NCBI GenBank assembly: GCA_013177825.1
Contig: JABLXX010000001.1
Span: 782,936 to 846,935 of the forward strand
Origin: Syntrophaceae bacterium
GTDB lineage: Bacteria > Desulfobacterota > Syntrophia > Syntrophales > PHBD01
Direction of reading: 5' to 3'
DNA: 64,000 bases
Below the pieces are notes generated by a model. It searched no databases. It was not told the DNA's origin and saw nothing but the letters and a program-made list of their open reading frames with translations. Positions 22,277-30,272 of this stretch are shown here, piece by piece. Positions within the stretch are counted from its first letter, which is position 1. Every line of letters begins with the position of its first letter. A program made the translations under genes and the position numbers.

Positions 22277-23716
22277 ATGCGCATCGCCCTGGTCCAGCCG
22301 GCGGGGTCCAACTGGGTCCGGGGCCGGCGGGACATGGCCGCCGTGGCCAACCGGATGGCTCCGCTGGGCCTCCTCTCCATTGCCGCCTGGCTCGAGCGAG
22401 AGGGGCACGAGGTGTCCGTCTTGGACTGCCTGGGGCCCGGTGCCGCGCCGGGTGCGGAGGCGGTAGTCCGGAGCCTGCTTGGATTCCACCCCGACCTGGT
22501 GGGATTCTCCACCACAACATCCAGCTTTCTCGACGGCCATGCCCTGGCGGTGCGCCTGAAGGAGGCCGATCCGGGGATCCGGACCGTCTTTGGGGGCGTT
22601 CACGTATCGGCCGTCGGCGGGGCGCTCCTGGAGCGATTCGCGGCCATCGATTATCTCTGCCCCGGCGAGGGGGAGGTCACGCTGGCGGCACTGGCCGGTG
22701 GCGGGGATCCACAGGAGATCGACGGCCTCATCCGGCGCGACGGGGAACGCGTCGTCGCCAACCGGGACCGCAAACCGCTGGAGGACCTGGATTGCCTTCC
22801 TTTCCCCGCTTATCACCTGCTCCGGGGGTTTCCGAGGGGCTATAACCTGCCTCTCTTCAGCCACATCCGGACGCCGGGGGCCACCCTGGTGACAAGCCGC
22901 GGCTGTCCCTACCGCTGCAGCTACTGCGACCGGTCCGTCTTCCGGCAGTCCTACCGCATGAACTCGCCGGAATACATCCACGAGCACCTGGGCCACCTGC
23001 GGCGGCATTTCGGCGTGCGCCATGTCAATATTTACGACGATCTTTTTACGGCCCATCGCCCGCGGATCGCCGAACTCTGCCGGCTTCTGTGCTCCCGGCC
23101 CCTGGGGATCCAGTTCAACTGCGCCGTCCGGGCGGGCCATACGGACAGGGAACTGCTCAAGATGCTCAAGGAGGCGGGGTGCCTGATGGTTTCCGTGGGT
23201 GTCGAGTCGGGGGAGCCGGAGCTCTTGGCCCGTCACAAGGCCGGGGTGACCCTGGAAGAGATCCGTGAGACCGTGGCCATGATCCGGGAGAGCGGTCTTC
23301 GGGCAAAGGGGCTGTTCATGATGGGACTCCCCGGCGAGACCGAGGAATCGATCCGGAAGACCAGCGACTTCTGCCTGTCCTTGGGACTGGACGACATGAA
23401 CATGGCCAAGTTCACCCCGTTCCCGGGAGCGCCCGTCTGGAGCACCATCCGGGAGGAGGGGACCTTCGAGGAGGACTGGCCGCTGATGAACTGCCTGAAC
23501 TTCGTCTTCGTTCCCCGGGGCATCGCCTCGCGGGATCGCCTCGACGAGCTGTACAACCGGCACGTGAAGCGGTTCTACACCGATCCAGGCTGGCGGCGCC
23601 GTTTGATTCGCCGGACATGGCAGCACCGCTGGAGCCTCTGGTACCTGTTCATCCACCTGCCCCAGTTCTGGACGGCGAAGAACTCCTTTGAACCGAAGGG
23701 AGAACCGCCCTCGTAA
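22277..23716 (+). CDS. B12-binding-type radical SAM protein (second copy)
   Basis: The 479-aa protein has an N-terminal cobalamin-binding-like Rossmann domain (residues about 1-165, with TVFGGVHVSAV and YLCPGEGE) and a radical-SAM barrel with RGCPYRCSYCDRS (Cys210, 214, 217). It ends with a basic tail near the C-terminus. GGGGGAT lies upstream of the ATG at 22277. It is of the same general class as the protein at 7527 but is more typical, and resembles the BchE/HpnJ-like group acting on lipids and pigments. It closes the plus-strand cluster and converges on the ACP 4 gene. The substrate is unknown. Confidence 0.83.
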   Translation: MRIALVQPAGSNWVRGRRDMAAVANRMAPLGLLSIAAWLEREGHEVSVLDCLGPGAAPGAEAVVRSLLGFHPDLVGFSTTTSSFLDGHALAVRLKEADPGIRTVFGGVHVSAVGGALLERFAAIDYLCPGEGEVTLAALAGGGDPQEIDGLIRRDGERVVANRDRKPLEDLDCLPFPAYHLLRGFPRGYNLPLFSHIRTPGATLVTSRGCPYRCSYCDRSVFRQSYRMNSPEYIHEHLGHLRRHFGVRHVNIYDDLFTAHRPRIAELCRLLCSRPLGIQFNCAVRAGHTDRELLKMLKEAGCLMVSVGVESGEPELLARHKAGVTLEEIRETVAMIRESGLRAKGLFMMGLPGETEESIRKTSDFCLSLGLDDMNMAKFTPFPGAPVWSTIREEGTFEEDWPLMNCLNFVFVPRGIASRDRLDELYNRHVKRFYTDPGWRRRLIRRTWQHRWSLWYLFIHLPQFWTAKNSFEPKGEPPS

Positions 23717-23759
23717 CCCGCGGCAAATCGCTCCGCCGTCTCATCGGCCGACAGGGGCG

Positions 23760-24017
23760 CTATTTCGTCCGGTTCTCGATAATGTATGCGGCCAGGGCGT
23801 TGAGGGAGGCAAAGACCTTGACTCCCAGTTCCTTGTTGTCGATCTTGACCCCGTAATCCTTCTCGATCATCATCACCAGTTCGAGCACGTCGATGGAGTC
23901 CAGACCCAGGTCCCCACCGACCAGCGCACCAGCTTCGTCGATATCCTCCGGGCCCACATCCATCAGGCCCAGTGTGGAAATAATCTTCGTTTTCAGTTCC
24001 TGCTTCAGATTGTCCAT
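23760..24017 (-). CDS. Acyl carrier protein 4
   Basis: This 85-aa acyl carrier protein has LGLDSIDVLELVMMIEKDYGVKI, with Ser41 as the phosphopantetheine acceptor, and is closer to AcpP in pattern than the other three. It is the last gene of a minus-strand group that also encodes a small membrane protein and a large exported coiled-coil protein. It converges with the end of the biosynthetic operon across about 40 bp. It might still supply the ketosynthases nearby. Confidence 0.88.
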   Translation of the reverse strand: MDNLKQELKTKIISTLGLMDVGPEDIDEAGALVGGDLGLDSIDVLELVMMIEKDYGVKIDNKELGVKVFASLNALAAYIIENRTK

Positions 24018-24068
24018 TTCCTTCTTTCTTCTCCTTGCCTTGAATAACGTTGCACCTTCGCGGGTGCA

Positions 24069-24464
24069 TTACTCTTCTCCGTTCCGACCGTCCAGGGGCT
24101 TCGTGACGGTGCGGCCGTTCCGGAGGAAAATCTTTCCCATGGCCCTCCCGGTGACATGCTTCGTGAGCAGCCGGATGTACTGCGCGCCCGCGAGCCACGC
24201 CCCGGCGAGGAACATCAGGTGGGACAGCCCGTACGTCAGGGGTCCCCCGATGGCGACGATCAGGGGTTCCCGGAACCAGGCGGCCAGCACCCCGAAGACG
24301 GCCACCGCCGGCCAGCCGATGATGTAACTGAGGCCGACGAGGAAAAGGCCGGCCCATACCCGGGGTGAGGGTTTTCTGCGAATTTCCCGCAGGTCCGCGG
24401 GATGCTCGAGGGCGTCCCGGACATACTCCGTCCGGGCCAGGCGCTCCGCGATCTTCCGGATCAT
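24069..24464 (-). CDS. Small membrane protein of unknown function
   Basis: The 131-aa protein has a charged N-terminal third (residues 1-35) and about three predicted hydrophobic segments between residues 37 and 95, followed by a basic C-terminal tail. No family motif is recognised. It lies 22 bp downstream of the coiled-coil gene and 51 bp upstream of ACP 4 on the same strand. A large overlapping minus-strand frame at 23575-24357 was judged to be a shadow. Confidence 0.65.
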   Translation of the reverse strand: MIRKIAERLARTEYVRDALEHPADLREIRRKPSPRVWAGLFLVGLSYIIGWPAVAVFGVLAAWFREPLIVAIGGPLTYGLSHLMFLAGAWLAGAQYIRLLTKHVTGRAMGKIFLRNGRTVTKPLDGRNGEE

Positions 24465-24486
24465 GCCCAGACCTGTCTTCTGCGCG

Positions 24487-26592
24487 TCACCGGGACACTC
24501 GGACGTTCTGAAAGGCGAAATCGAACTCCTGCCAGGACCAGAAAACCTTGCGGTGATAAACGTAGGGATGAATCGTCAGCTTGCGAATGGATCTCGTGCC
24601 CGGGACCTGCTTGAAGTGCATCAGGACGCTTTTGGTTGCCCGGCCTTCAAGGGGCACCCCCCTGCTCCCGGCACTGTACATGGTCGTCTTTTCGCTCCCG
24701 CTATAGAACGTGACTTCCGACACGTTGTGTTCCTTTCCCTCCGAATCGGTAATCCGGGACTTGGTCCAGCGGTAGGCCTGATCGTACAGAGCCACGCTGC
24801 GGATCGAATCCTCCGTCATGTTGGTGATGTCCACCCGGACCAGGAGGTCCTTGCCTGCTGATTTCACGCTGATCAGCTCGAACAGGACATCGTTGCCCTC
24901 GTGGGAACCGATGGCGTGCGGATTTCGCCGGACCGGAGCCGGTGCGGCGGGCTTTTCGACATCCCGGGACGGCTCCGGTGACGGCAGGATCCGGGCGAAG
25001 AAGCCGTCATCCTTGTCTTTCTCCTCGGGAGGAGGCTTGGCAGCCGGTGTGCGGTCAAGGGGTCTTCGATCTGCGGGTTTCCGTTCGGCCGGCCTGTAAT
25101 CCGCCACCCGTTTCCCGTCGTTCGCGCTCTCCTCCAGGACAGTCCGCACCCGGAACGCCATCTTCACCCGGACGCTGTCCCCCTCGTTGATGAAGGAAAT
25201 GAGGCGCACGGACAGGATCCGGGCCTCCGTCACGGCCTGGTGGGACGACTCGTTGGTGACGGTGAAATTCGTCACTTCCGTGGTGGATGTCGAGTGTTGT
25301 GTCTTGGCGTCGTTTCTTACCTCCGCCAGCTTGTCGATGATCGCCAGCGCCGAGGCCTCGGCCGGCGTCTGGGATCCCCGGGCCGTCGCCAGCGCGGTTT
25401 TGAAGATGATGGATTCACGGACCCGCTTGGTGTCGTGGACGGCCTGCTGGGCATCCCGGAAGGCCCGGTCCGCCTCTTCTTTCTGGGATTGAACGGTGGC
25501 CGCCTCCTGGGATATCTTGTCCAGCTCCAGTTCCCGGCGTTTCAGGATGGACGACTGACTTTCCTTGTCTGCCTGGGCCTCCCGAATCCTCTTCTGGAGG
25601 GAGGCGATGCGGTCCTGGTAGGACTTGACCTGCTCCCGGAGCCCTTCCTCGGCGGCGGTGTTCATCTGCGTGGTCTCGCGGATCATCCGGTAGGCGCGGT
25701 CGAGGTCATGTGCGGTGGGGGTATAGCGGTTCTCGACGAGGAAATTGTCCAGGTCCTTCTTGCTGGTCACGACGACCGCCCGGATGCCCCGGGAGGCCGG
25801 CGGTGGCTTGACGCGCCCCGCCTTTGGCGCCTGGAATGGATAGAGCTCGTAGCGCTTCAGCCGGAGATAGGTCGTTCCCCGGGCTCCCTTTTCCATTTCG
25901 TAGCGGAGGGGCTCCTCGTTGTTCCACTTGGCTGTACCCTCCTCGATGGCGCGGATAAAGTCCACCGACAGGACCGTGTTAATGACCTTCGAAAAGGATT
26001 GGATGTAGGTTCCCATGTAATGGGCCATCAGAGGGGAGGAGGCCTGATCGGCCAGGGCCTCCAGCGTATGGGCCTTGTCCTTGAAGCCCCGGGTGAACAG
26101 GACCGCCACGGCGGCCTCTCCCTGCTTCTCGGTCTGGAGCCATTTCTTGAGGGATGCCTGCTGGGCCTGGATGTCCTGGTTGTAGCGGGCGATCTGGCTG
26201 TCCAGGTTTTCGATGCCGGTCCGGATGGTTCGGACGTTTTTCTGCTGCTCTTCCCGTTCCGAAAAAACGGCCTGGTATCGGCTCGTCAGGTCGTCCCGTT
26301 TCTTCTTGGCCCGGATGAACTCGCGGTTCGCATTGGAGACCGCCTTCTTGTAGGTGGAGTCATCCCGCTCTTTTTCATCCTCCGCGGACTTCAGATTCGC
26401 CCTTTCCTCCTGGGACGTCGAAAAGCCCTCCCGCTTGTCCACCTCCGAGCGAATGGTCTCCCTGACTGCGCCGGAATCGTCGGAACGGAGCGTCACCCAT
26501 TTGCTCAGGGGAATGGAGGTCGCAGCGAGGGCCGGTCCTGCCAGGAGCAGTATGAACAGGACCAGAATCCTTTTTCGGAATTCAGAAGGCAT
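24487..26592 (-). CDS. Large exported coiled-coil protein of unknown function
   Basis: The 701-aa protein starts with a clear signal peptide (hydrophobic residues about 9-24, ending ALAATS). Two long coiled-coil regions follow, roughly residues 55-160 and 305-390, separated by a globular part. A linker rich in Pro, Arg and Lys lies around residues 500-555, and a beta-rich C-terminal domain of about 130 residues completes it. It is probably periplasmic. No catalytic signature is seen. AGGAAAGG lies about 11 nt before the ATG. It heads the minus-strand group containing the small membrane protein and ACP 4, and has no obvious functional link to acyl carriers. Confidence 0.78.
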   Translation of the reverse strand: MPSEFRKRILVLFILLLAGPALAATSIPLSKWVTLRSDDSGAVRETIRSEVDKREGFSTSQEERANLKSAEDEKERDDSTYKKAVSNANREFIRAKKKRDDLTSRYQAVFSEREEQQKNVRTIRTGIENLDSQIARYNQDIQAQQASLKKWLQTEKQGEAAVAVLFTRGFKDKAHTLEALADQASSPLMAHYMGTYIQSFSKVINTVLSVDFIRAIEEGTAKWNNEEPLRYEMEKGARGTTYLRLKRYELYPFQAPKAGRVKPPPASRGIRAVVVTSKKDLDNFLVENRYTPTAHDLDRAYRMIRETTQMNTAAEEGLREQVKSYQDRIASLQKRIREAQADKESQSSILKRRELELDKISQEAATVQSQKEEADRAFRDAQQAVHDTKRVRESIIFKTALATARGSQTPAEASALAIIDKLAEVRNDAKTQHSTSTTEVTNFTVTNESSHQAVTEARILSVRLISFINEGDSVRVKMAFRVRTVLEESANDGKRVADYRPAERKPADRRPLDRTPAAKPPPEEKDKDDGFFARILPSPEPSRDVEKPAAPAPVRRNPHAIGSHEGNDVLFELISVKSAGKDLLVRVDITNMTEDSIRSVALYDQAYRWTKSRITDSEGKEHNVSEVTFYSGSEKTTMYSAGSRGVPLEGRATKSVLMHFKQVPGTRSIRKLTIHPYVYHRKVFWSWQEFDFAFQNVRVSR

Positions 26593-26764
26593 CGACGATG
26601 GTCCTTTCCTGTCTTGTACCCGGTAACGGGCTGGAAATTCGAAAAACCGCAGGGACCCAATACCCCTGTACGGGGGGTGATCCCTTCCTCCGGGCAGGGC
26701 GTAATCTAATGGATCGATTGCCTGATGTCAAATCATTTTCAGCGATTACGGGGGAACAATCCTG

Positions 26765-26793
26765 TTGACAGTGGTTATGGTGCATGTTAGGAA
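26765..26793 (+). promoter_or_regulatory. Candidate promoter for glyQ-glyS
   Basis: A perfect TTGACA at 26765-26770 is followed after 17 bp by taggaa (26788-26793), a weak -10 with 3 of 6 matches. It would give a leader of about 135 nt before glyQ. No better candidate is seen in the gap. Confidence 0.4.
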
Positions 26794-26893
26794 TGACGAC
26801 CTTTGGGAAAGCAGGCAACGGCGCGGTTTTGAGCCTCTGCCACGGGCCGGAGGCGCCAGTGGGCGGAGCGGGCCGCCGATACATTTTCGGGAA

Positions 26894-26916
26894 CCCTGCG
26901 GCAATCCTTCGCAGGG
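26894..26916 (+). promoter_or_regulatory. Leader hairpin before the glyQ ribosome site
   Basis: A perfect 7-bp stem, ccctgcg and cgcaggg, with a 9-nt loop lies immediately before the gtgaggag ribosome binding site of glyQ. It is not followed by a T run, so it looks more like a translational or stability element than a terminator. Confidence 0.4.
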
Positions 26917-26932
26917 ACGTGAGGAGGCATGA

Positions 26933-27817
26933 ATGACCTTTCAAGAGCTTGTCCTGGCCCTCGAGCACTATTGGGCCGGCAAGGGCTGCGTCATCCAGCA
27001 GCCCTATGACCTGGAGGTCGGTGCGGGAACCTTCAATCCGGCCACGTTTCTCCGCTCCCTGGGGCCGGAGCCGTGGAACGTGGCCTACGTGGAACCGTCC
27101 CGGAGGCCCACCGACGGGCGCTACGGGGAAAATCCGAACCGCCTGCAGCATTACTACCAGTACCAGGTGATCATGAAGCCCTCTCCCCTGAACATCCAGG
27201 AACTTTATCTGGATTCGCTCCGCAGCTTCGGGATCGATCCCCTGGACCACGACATCCGTTTTGTGGAAGACGACTGGGAGTCCCCCACCGTCGGGGCCTG
27301 GGGGCTTGGCTGGGAGGTCTGGCTGGATGGGATGGAAATCACCCAGTTCACCTATTTCCAGCAGGTGGGGGGCTTCGATCTCAAGCCCGTTTGCGCGGAG
27401 ATTACCTACGGCATCGAGCGGATCGCCATGTACATCCAGGGGGTGGACAACGTCTACGACCTGAAGTGGAACGAGTCGGTCACTTACGGCGATGTGCATC
27501 ACCGGGGTGAAGTGGAGTGGTCCGTCTATAATTTCGAGAAGGCCGATACGGCCATGCTGAGGACGCTGTTCGACATGTACGAGGCGGAGGGAATCCGGGC
27601 CGCAGGCCAGGACCTTGTCCTGCCGACGTACGACTGCTGCCTGAAGTGTTCGCACACCTTCAACATGCTCAATGCCCGGGGGGCCATCAGCACCGCCGAG
27701 CGGACGAGTTACATCGGCCGGGTACGCAACCTTGCCCGGCTCAGCGCCGAGGGATACCTGAAACAGCGGGAGACAATGGGATTCCCTCTGCTGGACCGGA
27801 AGTGGAACGCTTCCTGA
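26933..27817 (+). CDS. glyQ: Glycyl-tRNA synthetase, alpha subunit
   Basis: This 294-aa catalytic subunit of the bacterial alpha2beta2 glycyl-tRNA synthetase activates glycine and charges tRNA-Gly. Family signatures are obvious throughout, for example [19 protein letters not shown] near the N-terminus, [20 protein letters not shown] in the middle and [18 protein letters not shown] near the C-terminus. The length is normal. A GAGGAG ribosome site lies just before; two ATGs four bases apart are available and the second, in frame with the family N-terminus MTFQEL, is used. glyS follows 203 bp downstream. Confidence 0.98.
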   Translation: MTFQELVLALEHYWAGKGCVIQQPYDLEVGAGTFNPATFLRSLGPEPWNVAYVEPSRRPTDGRYGENPNRLQHYYQYQVIMKPSPLNIQELYLDSLRSFGIDPLDHDIRFVEDDWESPTVGAWGLGWEVWLDGMEITQFTYFQQVGGFDLKPVCAEITYGIERIAMYIQGVDNVYDLKWNESVTYGDVHHRGEVEWSVYNFEKADTAMLRTLFDMYEAEGIRAAGQDLVLPTYDCCLKCSHTFNMLNARGAISTAERTSYIGRVRNLARLSAEGYLKQRETMGFPLLDRKWNAS

Positions 27818-28020
27818 GCGGGCAGTTCTGATCATGCCGTTGAACCAGGCTGGAAAAATAAGCCCGAAAGCCGAATATCCGGGATCCTGAGTCGTGGGGC
27901 GTGTCGTCCGGCGTGTCGGATGACGCGAAGGACAAAGGATGAAGGAAGTGAGGCGGTTGGGCGTTTCCCGTCAGCCTGTGGGGAGCGGTTACGCGGATAC
28001 GCTGGATACGGGAGATAAAC

Positions 28021-30093
28021 ATGGGCAAGGAATTGCTGCTGGAAATCGGAACGGAGGAAATCCCCGCGGGCTTCCTGCCGAAAGCCATCGCCGATCTCGA
28101 AGAGATGAGCCGGAAGGCCTTCGCCGGCGAGAGAATTTCTCACGGACCGGTACGGGCTCTCGCCACGCCGCGCCGCCTTTGTCTGACCGTGGCGGATGTG
28201 TCGGAACGGCAGGAGGACCAGCTGGTGGAGAAGATGGGGCCGGCCCGCAAGGTCGCCTATGACGAGGCTGGAAATCCCACGAAGGCCCTGCTCGGGTTTG
28301 CCCGGGGACAGGGGCTGGACGTCGCGCAACTGGAGGTGGTTTCCACGGAGAAGGGCGAGTATTTCTGCGCCCGCAGGAGGATCGCCGGGGTGGAGACGGC
28401 ATCGATTCTCCCGGGCCTCCTGGCGAAGCTGCTGGTTTCCATTCCCTTCAAGAAAACCATGCGCTGGTCTTCCTTCGACCTTCGCTTTCCAAGGCCCATC
28501 CACTGGATCGTGGCCCTGTTCGGCGGCGAGGTGGTGCCGTTGACCGTCGAGAACATCGTGAGCGGCCGGGAAACCCGGGGACATCGCTTCGTAAGTCCCG
28601 ATCCGGCCCCCGTGAAGGGGTTCGATGACTATCTGGAGGTCCTCCGGAACAAGTGCGTGATCGTCGATCCGGAGGAGCGCAAGCGCATCATCCGGGAGGA
28701 GAGCCGCAAGGCGGCCGCAGCCGTCGGCGGGCAACCCCTGGAGAATGACGATCTCCTGGATACGGTGACGTTTCTGGTCGAGTATCCGACGGTCGTGTGC
28801 GGCAGTTACGACCCGGCCTACCTGGCCCTCCCCGGAGAGGTGCTCATCACCTCCATGATGTCCCATCAGAAGTACTTCCCCGTCGTGGACGCAGGGGGAA
28901 AGCTCCTGGCCCACTTCCTGACGGTGAACAACACGCCGGCGCGGGACCCCGCTGTGGTTACCCGGGGCAATGAGAAGGTCATTCGGGCCCGCCTCTCCGA
29001 TGCCCGGTTCTTCTTCGACGAGGATCAGAAGATCCCCCTCGACCGGCGCGTGGAGGATCTCCGCAAGGTCGTGTATCACAGCCTGCTGGGGACGTCCTTC
29101 GACAAGGTGGAGCGCTTCCGGGCGCTGGCGTCGGTCATCGCCGGCCGGGTCTGCCCGGCAAAGAAAGAGACCGTCGACCGGACGGCCTGGCTCGCCAAGG
29201 CGGACCTGGATACACAGATGGTCGGGGAGTTTCCGGAGCTGCAGGGCGTCATGGGACGGGAGTACAGTCTGCTTGCGGGCGAGGAGCCCTCCGTGGCCCG
29301 CGGGATCTACGAACACTACCTTCCGGTGGTCGCCGGCGGTGACCTGCCCGGGACGGACGAAGGGGCCGTCGTCAGCATCGCCGACAAGCTGGACACGATC
29401 GTCGGCTTTTTCGGAGTCAACGTCGTTCCCACGGGAACGGCCGATCCCTATGCCCTGCGCCGGCAGGCCCTGGGCATCCTGAACATCATCCTGGAAAGGG
29501 GCTACGCCCTCGACCTCGGCGATCTCGTGGACGAGAGCCTCTCCATCCTGGGCCCCCTGGTGAAGCGGCCCCCGGCGGAGGTGAAGGCCGACGTCCTGTC
29601 GTTCTTCCAGGCCCGTTTCCAGAACCAGCTCATGACCCAGGGCTACGCCTATGACGTGGTCGACGCCGTCCTAGCCGCCGGGGCGACCGACGCCGTGCAG
29701 GTCCTCCTGCGGGTCAAGGCCATGGACGTCTTCAAGTCCCACGAGGCCTATCGGCCCCTGGCGACGGCCTTCAAGCGGGCGGGCAACATCATCCGCGACT
29801 TTCAGGGAGGGAGCGTGGATCCCTCTCTTTTCGAGGGCGAGGAGGAAAAGACGCTCCATGAGGCCTTCCTGTCCATGAAGGAAAAGGCCCAGTCGGGCAT
29901 CTCCCGGCACGATTATATGGCGGCCCTTTCGGAAATGGCCGGGATCCGCGGACCGGTGGATGCCTTCTTCGAGAAGGTTCTGGTCATGGCGAAAGACGAC
30001 CGGATCCGTTTCAACCGCCTGTCGCTGCTCAGCGAGATCTCCTCCTTTTTCCGGCAGGTGGCCGATTTCTCGAAGATTGTTACGGAGTCGTGA
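28021..30093 (+). CDS. glyS: Glycyl-tRNA synthetase, beta subunit
   Basis: This 690-aa beta subunit is needed for tRNA recognition in the tetrameric glycyl-tRNA synthetase. The N-terminus MGKELLLEIGTEEIPAGFLP and segments such as MRWSSFDLRFPRPIHWIVAL are diagnostic, and the length is normal. The C-terminal part carries the DALR-like anticodon-binding helices. GGGAGATAAAC precedes the ATG. It is separated from glyQ by about 200 bp with no gene, so it may use the same transcript. Confidence 0.97.
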   Translation: MGKELLLEIGTEEIPAGFLPKAIADLEEMSRKAFAGERISHGPVRALATPRRLCLTVADVSERQEDQLVEKMGPARKVAYDEAGNPTKALLGFARGQGLDVAQLEVVSTEKGEYFCARRRIAGVETASILPGLLAKLLVSIPFKKTMRWSSFDLRFPRPIHWIVALFGGEVVPLTVENIVSGRETRGHRFVSPDPAPVKGFDDYLEVLRNKCVIVDPEERKRIIREESRKAAAAVGGQPLENDDLLDTVTFLVEYPTVVCGSYDPAYLALPGEVLITSMMSHQKYFPVVDAGGKLLAHFLTVNNTPARDPAVVTRGNEKVIRARLSDARFFFDEDQKIPLDRRVEDLRKVVYHSLLGTSFDKVERFRALASVIAGRVCPAKKETVDRTAWLAKADLDTQMVGEFPELQGVMGREYSLLAGEEPSVARGIYEHYLPVVAGGDLPGTDEGAVVSIADKLDTIVGFFGVNVVPTGTADPYALRRQALGILNIILERGYALDLGDLVDESLSILGPLVKRPPAEVKADVLSFFQARFQNQLMTQGYAYDVVDAVLAAGATDAVQVLLRVKAMDVFKSHEAYRPLATAFKRAGNIIRDFQGGSVDPSLFEGEEEKTLHEAFLSMKEKAQSGISRHDYMAALSEMAGIRGPVDAFFEKVLVMAKDDRIRFNRLSLLSEISSFFRQVADFSKIVTES

Positions 30094-30272
30094 AACGGGG
30101 GAAGAAGCCCGGAAGGGACGGCGGATTCCCGCGTGCCTTGACCCCGTTTCCATGGGGAGCAACAATGCCGGTGCCCGCGGATCGGCCGCGGAGCCGGCCT
30201 TGACAGAAAAAGGAACAGCCGGTCTGCAGGCGTCCGATCGGGAATGCGTGCGGACCGGCGGGAGTGAATAAT

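Larger units (their letters stand above)
26593..26932. other. Non-coding gap between the coiled-coil gene and glyQ
   Basis: This 340-bp gap separates divergent genes. It holds the promoter for glyQ-glyS (see 26765), a GC-rich leader with several short self-complementary stretches and a hairpin just before the glyQ ribosome site. The part next to the minus-strand gene (26593-26760) shows no recognisable element apart from short AT-rich runs. It does not show the conserved core of the glycine riboswitch. Confidence 0.5.

Noticed and set aside
21158-23656. An 832-aa open frame on the minus strand opposite the BtrH-like and radical-SAM genes, and similar long antisense frames elsewhere (e.g. 37532-39712, 39333-40949).
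   Set aside because: They run antisense to genes with clear family motifs, have no recognisable domains and are expected in very GC-rich DNA, where stop codons are rare.
205-24017. Calling the cluster a ladderane or an aryl-polyene cluster outright.
   Set aside because: A phytoene-desaturase-like gene expected for proposed ladderane sets, and the ketoreductase and aromatic starter genes expected for aryl polyenes, are not seen. The similarity is partial.
26593-26932. A glycine riboswitch or T-box in the glyQ leader.
   Set aside because: The conserved glycine-riboswitch core and the T-box sequence were not found; only short generic hairpins are present.
27939-28262. A 107-aa plus-strand frame starting in the glyQ-glyS gap with a plausible ribosome site.
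   Set aside because: Most of it overlaps glyS in another phase, and its composition is that of a shifted frame.
30200-30228. A promoter with perfect TTGACA before the GAF-GspE gene.
   Set aside because: At 17 bp the -10 reads tctgca, matching only 2 of 6 positions, so the support is too weak.
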